Translations under genes and position numbers: made by a program
Assembly: GCA_903882935.1 (NCBI GenBank)
Contig: CAIRZB010000101.1
Span: 1-54,406, forward strand
Origin: an uncultured Parafilimonas sp.
GTDB lineage: Bacteria > Bacteroidota > Bacteroidia > Chitinophagales > Chitinophagaceae
Length of the DNA: 54,406 nt
Direction: 5' to 3'
In this document: positions 33,473-41,588 of the stretch, one piece after another
Position numbering within the stretch: the first letter of the stretch is position 1
Layout of the letters: each line of letters opens with the position of its first letter
Notes under the pieces: generated by a model
Database searches by the model: none
Seen by the model: only the letters and a program-made list of their open reading frames with translations
Told to the model about the DNA's origin: nothing

Positions 33473-33598
33473 ATGCCCTTTTCAATTGACATATACGGAT
33501 ACCTAATGGTTGCCGCCTTAGTAGTGATTGGTGCAGTAAACCTGCTTAGAAAATTGTTTACACAGCATCCGCATTTACCAAAATCGCCTAATTGTTAG
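33473..33598 (+). CDS. Possible 41-residue single-pass membrane protein
   Basis: The frame starts at ATG 33473, 21 bases after gpsA, and encodes MPFSIDIYGYLMVAALVVIG, then AVNLLRKLFTQHPHLPK. It has one hydrophobic helix followed by a basic end, a plausible small membrane protein. It is likely on the gpsA transcript. The family is not recognised, and short length makes chance possible. Confidence 0.4.
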   Translation: MPFSIDIYGYLMVAALVVIGAVNLLRKLFTQHPHLPKSPNC

Positions 33599-33676
33599 TG
33601 GTTAGCTTTTTCAAATTTTTTGCCATGGGGATTTACAGGTTTTTGATCAATTTACCATTGACAAACTAACCATCTT

Positions 33677-34048
33677 TTAATATTGCCCCGTGCTTAACAT
33701 TACCAATGTGCAGGCTTCAATGGGCTCTATGCCTTTGGATTTCGCCAATGCTGCCAGTTCTTCATTTTCGGCTCCGGGGTTAAAAATGATTCGTTTGGGC
33801 TGGAGGGAAAATATATAATCGTAATACTGTTGTTGGTTTTTGGGATTTAGGTATAGCGTAACCGTGTCAACTCCGATTAAAGGCAGCTGCTCCTCATTAA
33901 TATCAATTGTTCCAACTTTACCTGCCTGTTTGCCAATTGCCACAACTGGGTGGTTATGTTTTTGCAGCCTTTCTACGGCAAGATAACTGTAACGGCTGGG
34001 GTTATCGGATGCGCCCAGCACAACTGTTTTCTTTTGTATGCTTTCCAT
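33677..34048 (-). CDS. CoA-binding domain protein (YccU type)
   Basis: This 123-residue protein consists of a single Rossmann-like CoA-binding domain. It starts KKTVVLGASDNPSRYSYLAV (the GAS-x-NPxR pattern) and has GVDTVTLYLNPKNQQQYYDY near the middle. It ends FNPGAENEEL and IEACTLVMLSTGQY, where the EACTLV segment carries the conserved cysteine. Similar small proteins are common but without assigned function. It lies nine bases downstream of the DUF2071 gene, so both are likely cotranscribed. Confidence 0.9.
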   Translation of the reverse strand: MESIQKKTVVLGASDNPSRYSYLAVERLQKHNHPVVAIGKQAGKVGTIDINEEQLPLIGVDTVTLYLNPKNQQQYYDYIFSLQPKRIIFNPGAENEELAALAKSKGIEPIEACTLVMLSTGQY

Positions 34049-34057
34049 GGTGCAAAG

Positions 34058-34774
34058 TTAAAATTTCCAAAGCTTACGCGGGTACACTTTAACAGCTGAG
34101 CCCTCGGCCAAAAACGCCGACAGGGGTTTTTCTTGTAAATAGGGGTGAAAATCTTGCCCGTACAATGTCTGGGTATCGCAGTAAAAATCGTAGCTGTTAA
34201 CCTTGTGTATATTCCATCGGGGGTGCTGCACTTGGTATTCTGATGTGTTGCCCGTTGCCAATTGTGTATATCCCCAAAAATGTTCGGTAATAAATTCAGC
34301 CTCACTGCCTTCTTGTAAAGGGGTAGTGCTTTTTTCAGCGTTTACACGCAAGTGGTTCCAGTTATTGTTAACGCGCCAGGCATATTCAATATCTAATGTG
34401 GTGCCGCTTTCGGTCAGCGAGTTTTTCATGGGGTAACAATAGTAATGTTCCCCGTAAATGGTATTCGCGATGGTGGTTATCAGCCGCTTGGGTACAATTT
34501 CTTTCACAAAAACAACCCCCCTCTTCCAAATGCCGCTGTCCTTAAACCGAACGTAAAAGCGCAGGTTCAATTCTTCAAAATTCCTGTAAAAAGGTACCGA
34601 CAGCCCTTTAACACTGGTGTCAAGAAACATAAACCCAACAATGCTTATATAACAGGTGCCGTTCCAATAATCAATCTCCGTACCCTTTGGTAAATGCTTT
34701 TGCAAAGCCTTAGGCTCTGCGGCATAATTCAGCATCACCAAGTTTTTCCATTTACCTGTAAGAAAAGGCTTCAT
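34058..34774 (-). CDS. DUF2071 (YqjF-family) protein
   Basis: This 238-residue protein of the DUF2071/YqjF family has no signal peptide. Recognised segments are MKPFLTGKWKNLVMLNYA and PKALQKHLPKGTEIDYWNG (the family's opening strand-helix), then VGFMFLDTSVKGLSVPFY, ELNLRFYVRF and EHFWGYTQL. The fold is acetoacetate-decarboxylase-like, but the biochemical role is unknown. It precedes the CoA-binding gene by nine bases. DUF2071 genes often sit with stress or redox genes, but nothing here fixes its function. Confidence 0.9.
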   Translation of the reverse strand: MKPFLTGKWKNLVMLNYAAEPKALQKHLPKGTEIDYWNGTCYISIVGFMFLDTSVKGLSVPFYRNFEELNLRFYVRFKDSGIWKRGVVFVKEIVPKRLITTIANTIYGEHYYCYPMKNSLTESGTTLDIEYAWRVNNNWNHLRVNAEKSTTPLQEGSEAEFITEHFWGYTQLATGNTSEYQVQHPRWNIHKVNSYDFYCDTQTLYGQDFHPYLQEKPLSAFLAEGSAVKVYPRKLWKF

Positions 34775-34989
34775 AGCGCTACATTAAATTGTTAAGCAAG
34801 CTTTCTATTATTACCTCAACGTATGGGTGCCAATAAATGTTTAAAACAACCCGACAGAATATAGCTTAGGTGCCTCACCATTGGTGTGTGCTCCAACAAT
34901 GTTTCTCCGTTGTTGCGCAACTAACAAAACAGGTGTTGGTTAAACCAGCCTAATTCGGCGAAAAAGGACATATAACAACAAATAATGTA

Positions 34990-36354
34990 TTACTGCCCCT
35001 TCTTCGAATCCCCCCTTTCCATCTGTGGCGAGGGGCCGGGGGCGAGGGCCTCTTTTACATAATAAACTACCACCCCCGTGGCAATAAATAACAGTGCGTC
35101 TATCACCAGTTGCCGGCCGGTAAAGCAAAACAGGGCAAACCAAATTATAATGGCCGCTATAACAGGTATGGGGTACAAAAACATTTTCCACGGCAAAACA
35201 CCCCTGCCCCGGCGTTTGTTAAGCAATAATAGCCCCGCTGCCTGCGCAATAAACTGGGTTAATATGCGCATGGCCAATATGGCATGCACCACATCGCTTA
35301 TGTTTTTAAACGTAATACTGAATATAAAAGCAATGCCACCCAAAAAAAGCAACGACACATAAGGAAAGTTTTTGGTGGGGTGCAGCCTGGCAAATATCTT
35401 AAAAAAAGCACCGTCTTTTGCGGCTGCGTAAGGCACACGGCTGTAACCCAAGGTTGCCGAAAATACGGAGGCAAAGGCCACAAACAAAATAAGCACCGTA
35501 ACAATAACGCCCGCTCTCGCGCCTTGCAATGTTTGCACAAACTCGCTTACTACAAACTTGCTTTTAACAATGGCCTGGTAAGGCAGCACCGAGGCAACGC
35601 TAATATTCATCAGCAGGTATAATATAGCAATGCCTATGATGGAGATGAACATGCTTTTGGGTATATTTTTTTGCGGGTTTACAATTTCGACACCCAGGTG
35701 GCACACGTTGTAATAGCCTAAGTAGCTGTACACGGTTTTGGTGCATGCATGGCCAAGCAGTGCCGCAAATGCCCATGTAAAACCAAACCCCTGGTTGGCA
35801 TTTTTTATGGGGGCAATAAAATTGCCGTGTACCATACCGCTGCCAATAACCCATGCCATGGTTGCCAGCACGCCCACCCAAAGCAACACACTTATTTTGC
35901 CGATGGCTTCAATTTTACGGTACAGTAAAACAACAATAAGTATAACCACCGTGCCGCTTACCAGTTTGCTTTGCAGTTCGTTTAGTGGTACCAAATACCC
36001 AAAGTATTGCGCAAAGCCAATGGCCGCAGAAGTAATTACCAGTGGTGCCTGTATCATAGTTTGCCACACGTACAAAAAACTGGCGAGCTTGCCCCATTTT
36101 GGGCCGTACCCTTCCTTTAAAAAATTATAACTGCCGCCGGCCAAGGGAAAAGACGCCCCCAGTTCGCTCCATACCGTGGCATCAATAAACGATAAAATGG
36201 CCCCGGCAAGCCAGGCGTATATAAACGATGGGCCTAACATGGTTTCGGCCACGGCACTCAGTACCACAAACGGGCCAATGCCCACCATGTCGGTCATGTT
36301 AATGGCAGTTGCTTGCAACAGGCTAATTTTCCGGCTTAAAGTATTTTCGCTCAT
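34990..36354 (-). CDS. APC-family amino acid permease
   Basis: This 454-residue inner-membrane transporter has about 12 helices. It belongs to the amino acid-polyamine-organocation family: ATAINMTDMVGIGPFVVLSA on helix 1 (unwound GxGPF substrate site), then GASFPLAGGSYNFLKEGYGP after helix 2 (PxxGG-Y motif). The substrate is unknown. The last about 20 residues (ALAPGPSPQMERGDSKKGQ) are encoded by a dispersed GC-rich repeat, not by normal permease sequence, so the C-terminus is replaced or extended. It is divergent from the GH13 gene with a 42-base gap. Confidence 0.9.
   Translation of the reverse strand: MSENTLSRKISLLQATAINMTDMVGIGPFVVLSAVAETMLGPSFIYAWLAGAILSFIDATVWSELGASFPLAGGSYNFLKEGYGPKWGKLASFLYVWQTMIQAPLVITSAAIGFAQYFGYLVPLNELQSKLVSGTVVILIVVLLYRKIEAIGKISVLLWVGVLATMAWVIGSGMVHGNFIAPIKNANQGFGFTWAFAALLGHACTKTVYSYLGYYNVCHLGVEIVNPQKNIPKSMFISIIGIAILYLLMNISVASVLPYQAIVKSKFVVSEFVQTLQGARAGVIVTVLILFVAFASVFSATLGYSRVPYAAAKDGAFFKIFARLHPTKNFPYVSLLFLGGIAFIFSITFKNISDVVHAILAMRILTQFIAQAAGLLLLNKRRGRGVLPWKMFLYPIPVIAAIIIWFALFCFTGRQLVIDALLFIATGVVVYYVKEALAPGPSPQMERGDSKKGQ
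34994..35050 (-). repeat. Second GC-rich repeat type, encoding the permease tail
   Basis: On the minus strand the stretch gives CTCGCCCCCGGCCCCTCGCC and then ACAGATGGAAAGGGGGGA. The encoded ALAPGPSPQMERG pattern is one that recurs at protein ends in many Bacteroidota. It differs from the repeat at 5066 and 23620. Confidence 0.55.
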
Positions 36355-36396
36355 GGGTAATTACGCAATAATAGCATTTCTTTGTCTTATAGTATT

Positions 36397-37671
36397 ATGA
36401 ATAACAGCAAACAAATGGTTTCTTGGGCAAAAGGGGCCAATATATACGAGGTAAACATACGCCAATATACGGCTGAAGGCACTTTTAACGCCTTTGCACA
36501 ACACTTGCCGCGCTTGAAGGATATGGGGGTGGAAATTGTGTGGCTTATGCCGGTAACACCCATCAGTAAGCTAAAAAGGCTGGGCACGCTTGGCAGTTAT
36601 TATGCGTGCAGCAGTTACACGGCCATTAACCCCGAGTTTGGCACGATGGACGAATTTTTGGCTTTAGTGCAGGCGGTGCATAGCTTGGGCATGAAGATTA
36701 TTATTGACTGGGTGGCCAACCACACCGGTGCCGACCACCGCTGGAGCATAGAACACCCCGACTGGTACGTGAAGGATAAGGGTGGCCATTTTGCTGAGTT
36801 ACATGGTTGGAAGGATGTTATACACTTGGATTACACCAAAGCTGAGATGCGCGCCGAAATGATTAGCAGCATGCGATTTTGGGTAAAAGAAGGCGGCATA
36901 GACGGTTTTAGGTGCGATATGGCGCACTTGGTTCCGCTTGATTTTTGGGTGGAGGCAAGAGGGCAGTGCGATGCCATTAGGCCGCTTTTTTGGCTGGCCG
37001 AATGTGATGAAATGGCCTACCATGCGGCGTTTGACGTTAGCTATGCCTGGGAATGGATGCACGCATCAGAAAATTTGGCGAAGGGGGCAGCTTCTATCGG
37101 TCAGCTGAAGGATGTGCTGTTTAAATATGCAAAATACCCTGAAGGCGCATTAAAGCTTTATTTTACCAGCAACCACGACGAGAACACCTGGAATGGCACT
37201 GAATATGAAAAATACCATGGTGCGGCAAGGGCATTTGCCGTTTTTACCTGTACTTGGCCGGGTATGCCAATGGTGTACAGCGGTCAGGAACTGCCCAACG
37301 TAAAACGCCTAAAGTTTTTTGATAAAGACCTGATTGACTGGAAGCCGGATGTTGTGCTGCACAGTTTTTATAAAACATTGCTCAACCTGCGCAAAACGCA
37401 TACCTGTTTGCAGGGCGGGGCAAATGCATTTGTGCACATATTACCTACACAACAGGACGATAAAATACTTACCTATTTTTTAACCGATGGCAGCAGCAAA
37501 GTAATAGTAATGCTGAATTTTTCCCTGGCGGATAAACTGCATATCAACCTACAACATCCGTTGCTTGCGGGGGGGTATAAAAACATCATTTCCGGCTTGG
37601 AGTTTAGTTTTAAGCAACAGGAGACCTTTGAACTGCAGGCTTGGGAGTTTATGGTATATGCGGGGGTGTAG
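36397..37671 (+). CDS. GH13 alpha-amylase family enzyme
   Basis: This is a 424-residue protein without a signal peptide, so it is cytoplasmic. It has the GH13 (beta/alpha)8 barrel with all four conserved regions: I DWVANHTG (near 104-111), II GFRCDMAHL (nucleophile Asp near 174), III LAECDE (acid-base Glu near 202) and IV SNHDEN (transition-state Asp near 261). A short C-terminal beta domain follows (KVIVMLNFSLADKLHINLQ). It should act on alpha-glucans or maltooligosaccharides; exact activity is not readable. ATG 36397 is preferred over TTG 36382. It is divergent from the permease. Confidence 0.92.
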   Translation: MNNSKQMVSWAKGANIYEVNIRQYTAEGTFNAFAQHLPRLKDMGVEIVWLMPVTPISKLKRLGTLGSYYACSSYTAINPEFGTMDEFLALVQAVHSLGMKIIIDWVANHTGADHRWSIEHPDWYVKDKGGHFAELHGWKDVIHLDYTKAEMRAEMISSMRFWVKEGGIDGFRCDMAHLVPLDFWVEARGQCDAIRPLFWLAECDEMAYHAAFDVSYAWEWMHASENLAKGAASIGQLKDVLFKYAKYPEGALKLYFTSNHDENTWNGTEYEKYHGAARAFAVFTCTWPGMPMVYSGQELPNVKRLKFFDKDLIDWKPDVVLHSFYKTLLNLRKTHTCLQGGANAFVHILPTQQDDKILTYFLTDGSSKVIVMLNFSLADKLHINLQHPLLAGGYKNIISGLEFSFKQQETFELQAWEFMVYAGV

Positions 37672-37707
37672 AGTTTACAGTTTGAAGTTTATAGTTTGTA
37701 GTTTTTT
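37671..37707 (+). repeat. Single arm of the AT-rich AGTTTATAG repeat
   Basis: AGAGTTTACAGTTTGAAGTT then TATAGTTTGTAGTTTT follows directly on the GH13 stop codon and resembles the left arm at 15009-15043. No partner arm is seen nearby. Confidence 0.4.
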
Positions 37708-37823
37708 GCGTACGATGTTGGGCGTCGCCCTCCTTTCAGGGGTTTTGTTAAATGGGTTTAATTCTTACGAATTCTGCTTGGCAGACGGCGAATACGGAAC
37801 TCTTCATTGCTTTTGAGAAATCC

Positions 37824-37857
37824 AAAAAAAAACCCGGCAGTTTGCAAACAGCCGGGG
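37824..37857 (-). terminator. Intrinsic terminator of accB-accC
   Basis: On the minus strand, stem CCGGCTGTTTGCAAACTGCC (nearly self-complementary, with inner GTTTGCAAAC), then nine T. It ends 27 bases after the accC stop. Confidence 0.85.
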
Positions 37858-37883
37858 AAAATAAATATATAGCAAGGAAGTAT

Positions 37884-39224
37884 CTATTGCATTTTAAACC
37901 CTTCCAAAAACTTAGTGGTAAAATTACCTTTCCTAAAATCTTCGTTTTGCATAAGCTGCAGGTGGAAGGGGATGGTGGTTTTTACGCCTTCAATCACGTA
38001 CTCGCTCAAAGCGCGGTACATAGTGCTGATGGCCTCCTCGCGTGTGCGGGCAACGGTAATAAGCTTGCCGATCATGGAGTCGTAATAAGGCGGTATAACG
38101 TAGCCTGCGTACACATGGCTGTCAACCCGTACGCCATGGCCGCCTGGCGTGTTTAGCGATACGATTTTGCCTGGCGATGGGCGGAAGTCGTTATAAGGGT
38201 CTTCCGCATTAATACGGCATTCAATGGCATGGTTTTGTGGCTCGTAGCTTTTGCCAGAGATTTTTTCACCCATGGCTATCTTAATCTGTTCCTTAATAAG
38301 GTCAAAGTTTATCACTTCTTCTGTTACGCAGTGTTCCACCTGTATACGCGTGTTCATCTCCATAAAGTAAAAGTTACGGTGCTTGTCCACCAAAAACTCT
38401 ATGGTGCCTACGCTTTCATAATTGATGGCACTGGCAGCTTTAATGGCAGCCTCGCCCATGGCTTTACGTAGTTCAGGCGTCATAAATGGGGAGGGTGATT
38501 CCTCTACCAACTTTTGGTGCCGTCTTTGTATGGAGCAATCCCTTTCGCTCATATGGCAAACGGTGCCGTATTGGTCGCCTGCTACCTGTATTTCAATGTG
38601 GCGGGGTTCCTCTACAAATTTCTCCATGTAAATGCCATCGTTTTTAAACGACGCGCCTGCTTCGGCTTTGGCAGTGTTATAGGCCCTTTCCATCTCACTT
38701 TCTTCCCATACCACGCGCATGCCTTTTCCACCGCCGCCCGCAGTGGCCTTTAATATTACGGGGTAGCCAACTTGGTTTTTTGCCAAGTCTTTGGCCTCGT
38801 CTAGGCTATTCAACAAGCCGTCGCTGCCCGGTATTACCGGTACGCCTGCTTTTATCATGGTTTCCTTGGCGGTAATTTTATCGCCCATGGAATTGATCAT
38901 TTCTGGCGTGGGTCCAATAAACTTAATGCCATGGCCTGCACAAATTTTGGAGAATTTTGCATTTTCAGCCAAAAAACCATAGCCTGGGTGTACTGCATCG
39001 GCATTGGTAATTTCGGCGGCAGCCATTATATGGGGGATGTTAAGGTAAGAGTCGGCACTGGCTGGGCGGCCTATACAAACAGCCTCGTCTGCAAAACGCA
39101 CATGCAGGCTGTCTTTGTCAGCAGTGGAATATACAGCAACGGTTTTAATGCCCATTTCACGACAAGTTCTTATCACACGCAGGGCAATTTCGCCACGATT
39201 GGCTATCAAAAGTTTTTTGAACAT
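37884..39224 (-). CDS. accC: Acetyl-CoA carboxylase, biotin carboxylase subunit
   Basis: AccC is an ATP-grasp enzyme that carboxylates the biotin on AccB with bicarbonate, the first half-reaction of malonyl-CoA synthesis. The 446-residue protein starts [20 protein letters not shown] (family signature). It has [14 protein letters not shown], the glycine-rich ATP loop [14 protein letters not shown], and [16 protein letters not shown] with the catalytic region. The start at 39224 matches the family, while the frame extends 27 codons upstream through the repeat. It is the second gene after accB on the same strand, 98 bases apart. Confidence 0.97.
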   Translation of the reverse strand: MFKKLLIANRGEIALRVIRTCREMGIKTVAVYSTADKDSLHVRFADEAVCIGRPASADSYLNIPHIMAAAEITNADAVHPGYGFLAENAKFSKICAGHGIKFIGPTPEMINSMGDKITAKETMIKAGVPVIPGSDGLLNSLDEAKDLAKNQVGYPVILKATAGGGGKGMRVVWEESEMERAYNTAKAEAGASFKNDGIYMEKFVEEPRHIEIQVAGDQYGTVCHMSERDCSIQRRHQKLVEESPSPFMTPELRKAMGEAAIKAASAINYESVGTIEFLVDKHRNFYFMEMNTRIQVEHCVTEEVINFDLIKEQIKIAMGEKISGKSYEPQNHAIECRINAEDPYNDFRPSPGKIVSLNTPGGHGVRVDSHVYAGYVIPPYYDSMIGKLITVARTREEAISTMYRALSEYVIEGVKTTIPFHLQLMQNEDFRKGNFTTKFLEGFKMQ

Positions 39225-39259
39225 TCTCTCTAATTTGAAAATTTGTGGAAAAGTCGATA

Positions 39260-39316
39260 GTCCATGGCCCATAGTCCATAGAATTAACCATGGGCTATTA
39301 ACCATGGACCATGGAC
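39260..39316 (+). repeat. Palindromic GTCCATGG repeat between accB and accC
   Basis: GTCCATGGCCCATAGTCCAT then AACCATGGGCTATTAACCAT and GGACCATGGAC form a dyad of nested CCATGG units. It lies within the presumed accB-accC transcript. It could act as an RNA hairpin or as a parasitic insertion. Confidence 0.6.
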
Positions 39317-39322
39317 ATTGTA

Positions 39323-39808
39323 TTAAGCTGGTTCCACCAAAAACAGGGGTTGGTCAAACTCAACTGGGCTTGCATCGTCTACCAGTACTTTCACTATTTT
39401 ACCACTTATTTCGCTTTCAATTTCGTTAAACAGTTTCATGGCTTCAATAATGCACAATACCTTGCCTGGTGCAATTTCATCACCAATTTCGGCAAACACT
39501 GGCTTGTCTGGCGAAGAGCGCCTGTAAAACGTGCCAATCATGGGGCTTTTAATGGTAATATAGTTGTCTGGCTTGGCTGCGGCAGCTGTTTCTAACGGTG
39601 TGGCAACGGGTGCAGCGGTTTGCAATGCAGTGTTAGGCTGGGGGGCATACACCGGTGCCTGCATTGTACCTTGTGGTACCATAATGGTTTGCACACGGTC
39701 TTCCTTTTGCTTGATGGTTATTTTAAACTCACCTTCTTCTATACTCAACTCCCCTATATTACTTTTGTTAACAATCTTAATTAACTCTTGTATTTGCTTG
39801 AAGTCCAT
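39323..39808 (-). CDS. accB: Acetyl-CoA carboxylase, biotin carboxyl carrier protein
   Basis: This 161-residue BCCP carries the biotin that shuttles carboxyl groups. Its N-terminus ([20 protein letters not shown]) is the usual helical start, a proline/alanine-rich linker spans about residues 45-85, and the C-terminal biotinyl domain has the biotin lysine in [10 protein letters not shown] (EAMK). The end, [18 protein letters not shown], is typical. It is the first gene of the accB-accC pair. Confidence 0.96.
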   Translation of the reverse strand: MDFKQIQELIKIVNKSNIGELSIEEGEFKITIKQKEDRVQTIMVPQGTMQAPVYAPQPNTALQTAAPVATPLETAAAAKPDNYITIKSPMIGTFYRRSSPDKPVFAEIGDEIAPGKVLCIIEAMKLFNEIESEISGKIVKVLVDDASPVEFDQPLFLVEPA

Positions 39809-40015
39809 ATTTCAGATTTTGGAGTTTTTAATGATTTTTACCTGATTTTGGCCGTAAAAGGGAGGCAAAGTAGCTATTTTTTTGCAAAAAATGGCTTTTT
39901 TTGATTTTTTTCGAAAACCTTCAACAGGTGTGTTTGTATATTGTTTGTAAAAGGGGTAAAAATGCGTTTGTTGGCAAAACTTTTAGGTGCCTAAAGTAAA
40001 AGGCAGTTGCCGCTA

Positions 40016-40043
40016 CAAAAAAAGCCTCCCGATATATCGGGAA
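40016..40043 (-). terminator. Intrinsic terminator of efp
   Basis: The perfect 16-base palindrome TCCCGATATATCGGGA (40027-40042) is followed on the minus strand by GGC and seven T. It ends 26 bases after the efp stop. Confidence 0.85.
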
Positions 40044-40068
40044 GCTCTTACAATATTGGCAATAATTA

Positions 40069-40635
40069 TTATTCCTTCACCCTTTCAACGTAGTCGCCGG
40101 TTTTGGTGTTTATTTTAATCAATTCACCTTCGTTTACAAACAGCGGTACATTTACAATGGCACCGGTTTCAATGGTGGCTTGCTTGGTGGCACGGGTAGC
40201 GGTGTCGCCCCTTACGCCTGGTTCGCAATAAGTAATTAATACGGTAATTTTTTCTGGCAATTCAGCACCGATGGGTAGCTCGGTTTCTGTATTAATAAAC
40301 ACAAAAACTTCACCGCCTTCCTTTAAAAACCGTGGCGAATCAATCATTTCCTCGGGCAACGCTATTTGCTCAAATGTTTCGTTGTCCATAAAGTTGTACC
40401 CGCTTTCGTCTTTGTACAAATATTGGTAGGCCTTTTTCTCAACCCGTACAGGAAAAATGGTTTCACCGCTGTTCCACGTTTTTTCAATGGTTCTTGCATT
40501 GTCAACGCCTTTAAGTTTTGCCCATACCTTGGCTGCGGCCCTGGCGGTTTTGTTTTCCCCAAACTCCACTACTGAGTAAAGGCTACCGTCAAGCTTCAAT
40601 ATCATACCGCGGCTTATATCTGATGTATTTGCCAT
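40069..40635 (-). CDS. efp: Translation elongation factor P, arginine-tip type
   Basis: EF-P relieves ribosome stalling at polyproline. The 188-residue protein has the three beta domains: the N-terminal KOW-like part with the P-site loop, then RVEKKAYQYLYKD, YNFMDNETFEQI and ITYCEPGVRGDTATRATKQA (EF-P signature). The tip of the loop reads NKTARAAAKVWAKLKG, with Arg32 where the modified lysine usually sits in a PGKG context. NKTARAAA aligns well with the NKSGRNAA loop of EF-Ps that are rhamnosylated on Arg32 by EarP. No earP or epmA/epmB gene is in the window. The start at 40635 (MANTSDISRG) matches the family. A terminator and a -7 box frame it as a single gene. Confidence 0.95.
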   Translation of the reverse strand: MANTSDISRGMILKLDGSLYSVVEFGENKTARAAAKVWAKLKGVDNARTIEKTWNSGETIFPVRVEKKAYQYLYKDESGYNFMDNETFEQIALPEEMIDSPRFLKEGGEVFVFINTETELPIGAELPEKITVLITYCEPGVRGDTATRATKQATIETGAIVNVPLFVNEGELIKINTKTGDYVERVKE

Positions 40636-40659
40636 ATAGCTGTTTAAATTTTTGAGCGG

Positions 40660-40667
40660 CAAAAGTA
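40660..40667 (-). promoter_or_regulatory. Probable -7 box for efp
   Basis: TACTTTTG on the minus strand, an exact TAnnTTTG, 24 bases before the efp start. A good -33 box is not seen at 19-21 bases. Confidence 0.45.
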
Positions 40668-40825
40668 GGGATTACTACCGAAATTTACGCGCTCCCCAAA
40701 TTTTACCGTAAAAACGGTGGCAATAAACCCGTTTATAGTAAAAAAAAGCGGATAAACCATATAAAAGACCCCTATTTTACCTTAAAAAACAGCTAAATTT
40801 TAATGTGTGAATAAATAAATAATTA

Positions 40826-40833
40826 TATCTTCG
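40826..40833 (+). promoter_or_regulatory. Probable -7 box for the RRM gene
   Basis: TATCTTCG fits TAnnTT(T/C)G. It would give a 5' leader of about 100 bases before the ATG at 40943; long leaders are common for RNA-binding protein genes and could carry autoregulation. This is speculative beyond the motif. Confidence 0.35.
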
Positions 40834-40942
40834 TTTTGTCCATTGAGCAGTGGTTCCATATTTCCTGAACGTTTCCAGCTAAATGTTTTTGGGTGTTGGT
40901 TACTGTACGATATGGGTTTTTAACTCACATAATTTTAAAAAA

Positions 40943-41395
40943 ATGAACATTTACGTTGGAAATTTGAACTGGAGCATGACCAGTGACGACCTGTACAATC
41001 TTTTTTCACCCTACGGAGAAGTTGTTTCCGCAAAAATCATCACCGACAAGTTTAACAACAACCGCAGCAAAGGCTTTGGTTTTGTTGAAATGAGCGATGA
41101 GGCTGCTGCAAAACAAGCCATCAGCGAATTACACGAAACTGAAATTACCGGCCGTAAAATTGTGGTAAATGAATCTGCACCCCGCCAAGAAGGCGAAGGT
41201 GGCGCAGGCGGTGCCGGCGGTTACAAGAAAAAGAGCTTTGGCGGCGGTGGCGGCGGCGGTTTTAGCCGTGGCGGCAGCGGTGGTGGCGGTGGCTACAGCC
41301 GTGGCGGCAGCGGTGGTGGAACTGGCGGCGGTGGCGGCTACAACCGTAACCGTAGCGAAGGCGGCGGAACCGGCGGTGGTTACAACCGTTATTAA
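40943..41395 (+). CDS. Glycine-rich RRM RNA-binding protein
   Basis: This 150-residue protein has one RNA recognition motif (residues 1-78): RNP2 is IYVGNL and RNP1 is KGFGFVEM. Both carry the aromatic residues that stack on RNA bases. A short basic linker (YKKKSFGG) leads to a glycine-rich tail (about 95-150) with repeated RGGSGGG and GYSRGG blocks, like eukaryotic-style RGG tails. Such proteins are common in Bacteroidota and cyanobacteria, often cold-inducible, but with unknown targets. The start at 40943 matches the RRM start (MNIYVGNL). A terminator follows. Confidence 0.92.
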   Translation: MNIYVGNLNWSMTSDDLYNLFSPYGEVVSAKIITDKFNNNRSKGFGFVEMSDEAAAKQAISELHETEITGRKIVVNESAPRQEGEGGAGGAGGYKKKSFGGGGGGGFSRGGSGGGGGYSRGGSGGGTGGGGGYNRNRSEGGGTGGGYNRY

Positions 41396-41422
41396 TATCA
41401 ATAACAAACGCATCTAATTATA

Positions 41423-41449
41423 AGTCCTGTTATTTAGCAGGACTTTTTT
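41423..41449 (+). terminator. Intrinsic terminator after the RRM gene
   Basis: Stem AGTCCTG/CAGGACT with an eight-base loop, then TTTTT. Confidence 0.8.
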
Positions 41450-41469
41450 ATTGCCCCTAAACCAGCAAA

Positions 41470-41505
41470 AAAAATCCGGAAGCAGTAAACAGCTTCCGGA
41501 TTTTT
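41470..41505. terminator. Bidirectional intrinsic terminator (lpdA side)
   Basis: A 14-bp perfect stem, AAAAATCCGGAAGC/GCTTCCGGATTTTT. A-runs and T-runs flank it on both sides, so it can stop transcripts from both directions. It ends 84 bases before the lpdA stop. Confidence 0.85.
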
Positions 41506-41588
41506 ATCTTAATGTAATCTTCGTTCTTCTCTTGTAAGCCCCTGCCTTATTGACCAATGACCACTGACAAATGACTTTCCGACTTAAC

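Noticed and set aside
41129-41413. Alanine- and threonine-rich frames opposite the RRM gene
   Set aside because: They arise from the glycine-codon repeats of the real gene read in other frames.
41530-41588. TGACCAATGACC-type short direct repeat
   Set aside because: Only three imperfect units of about eight bases, too short to call an element.
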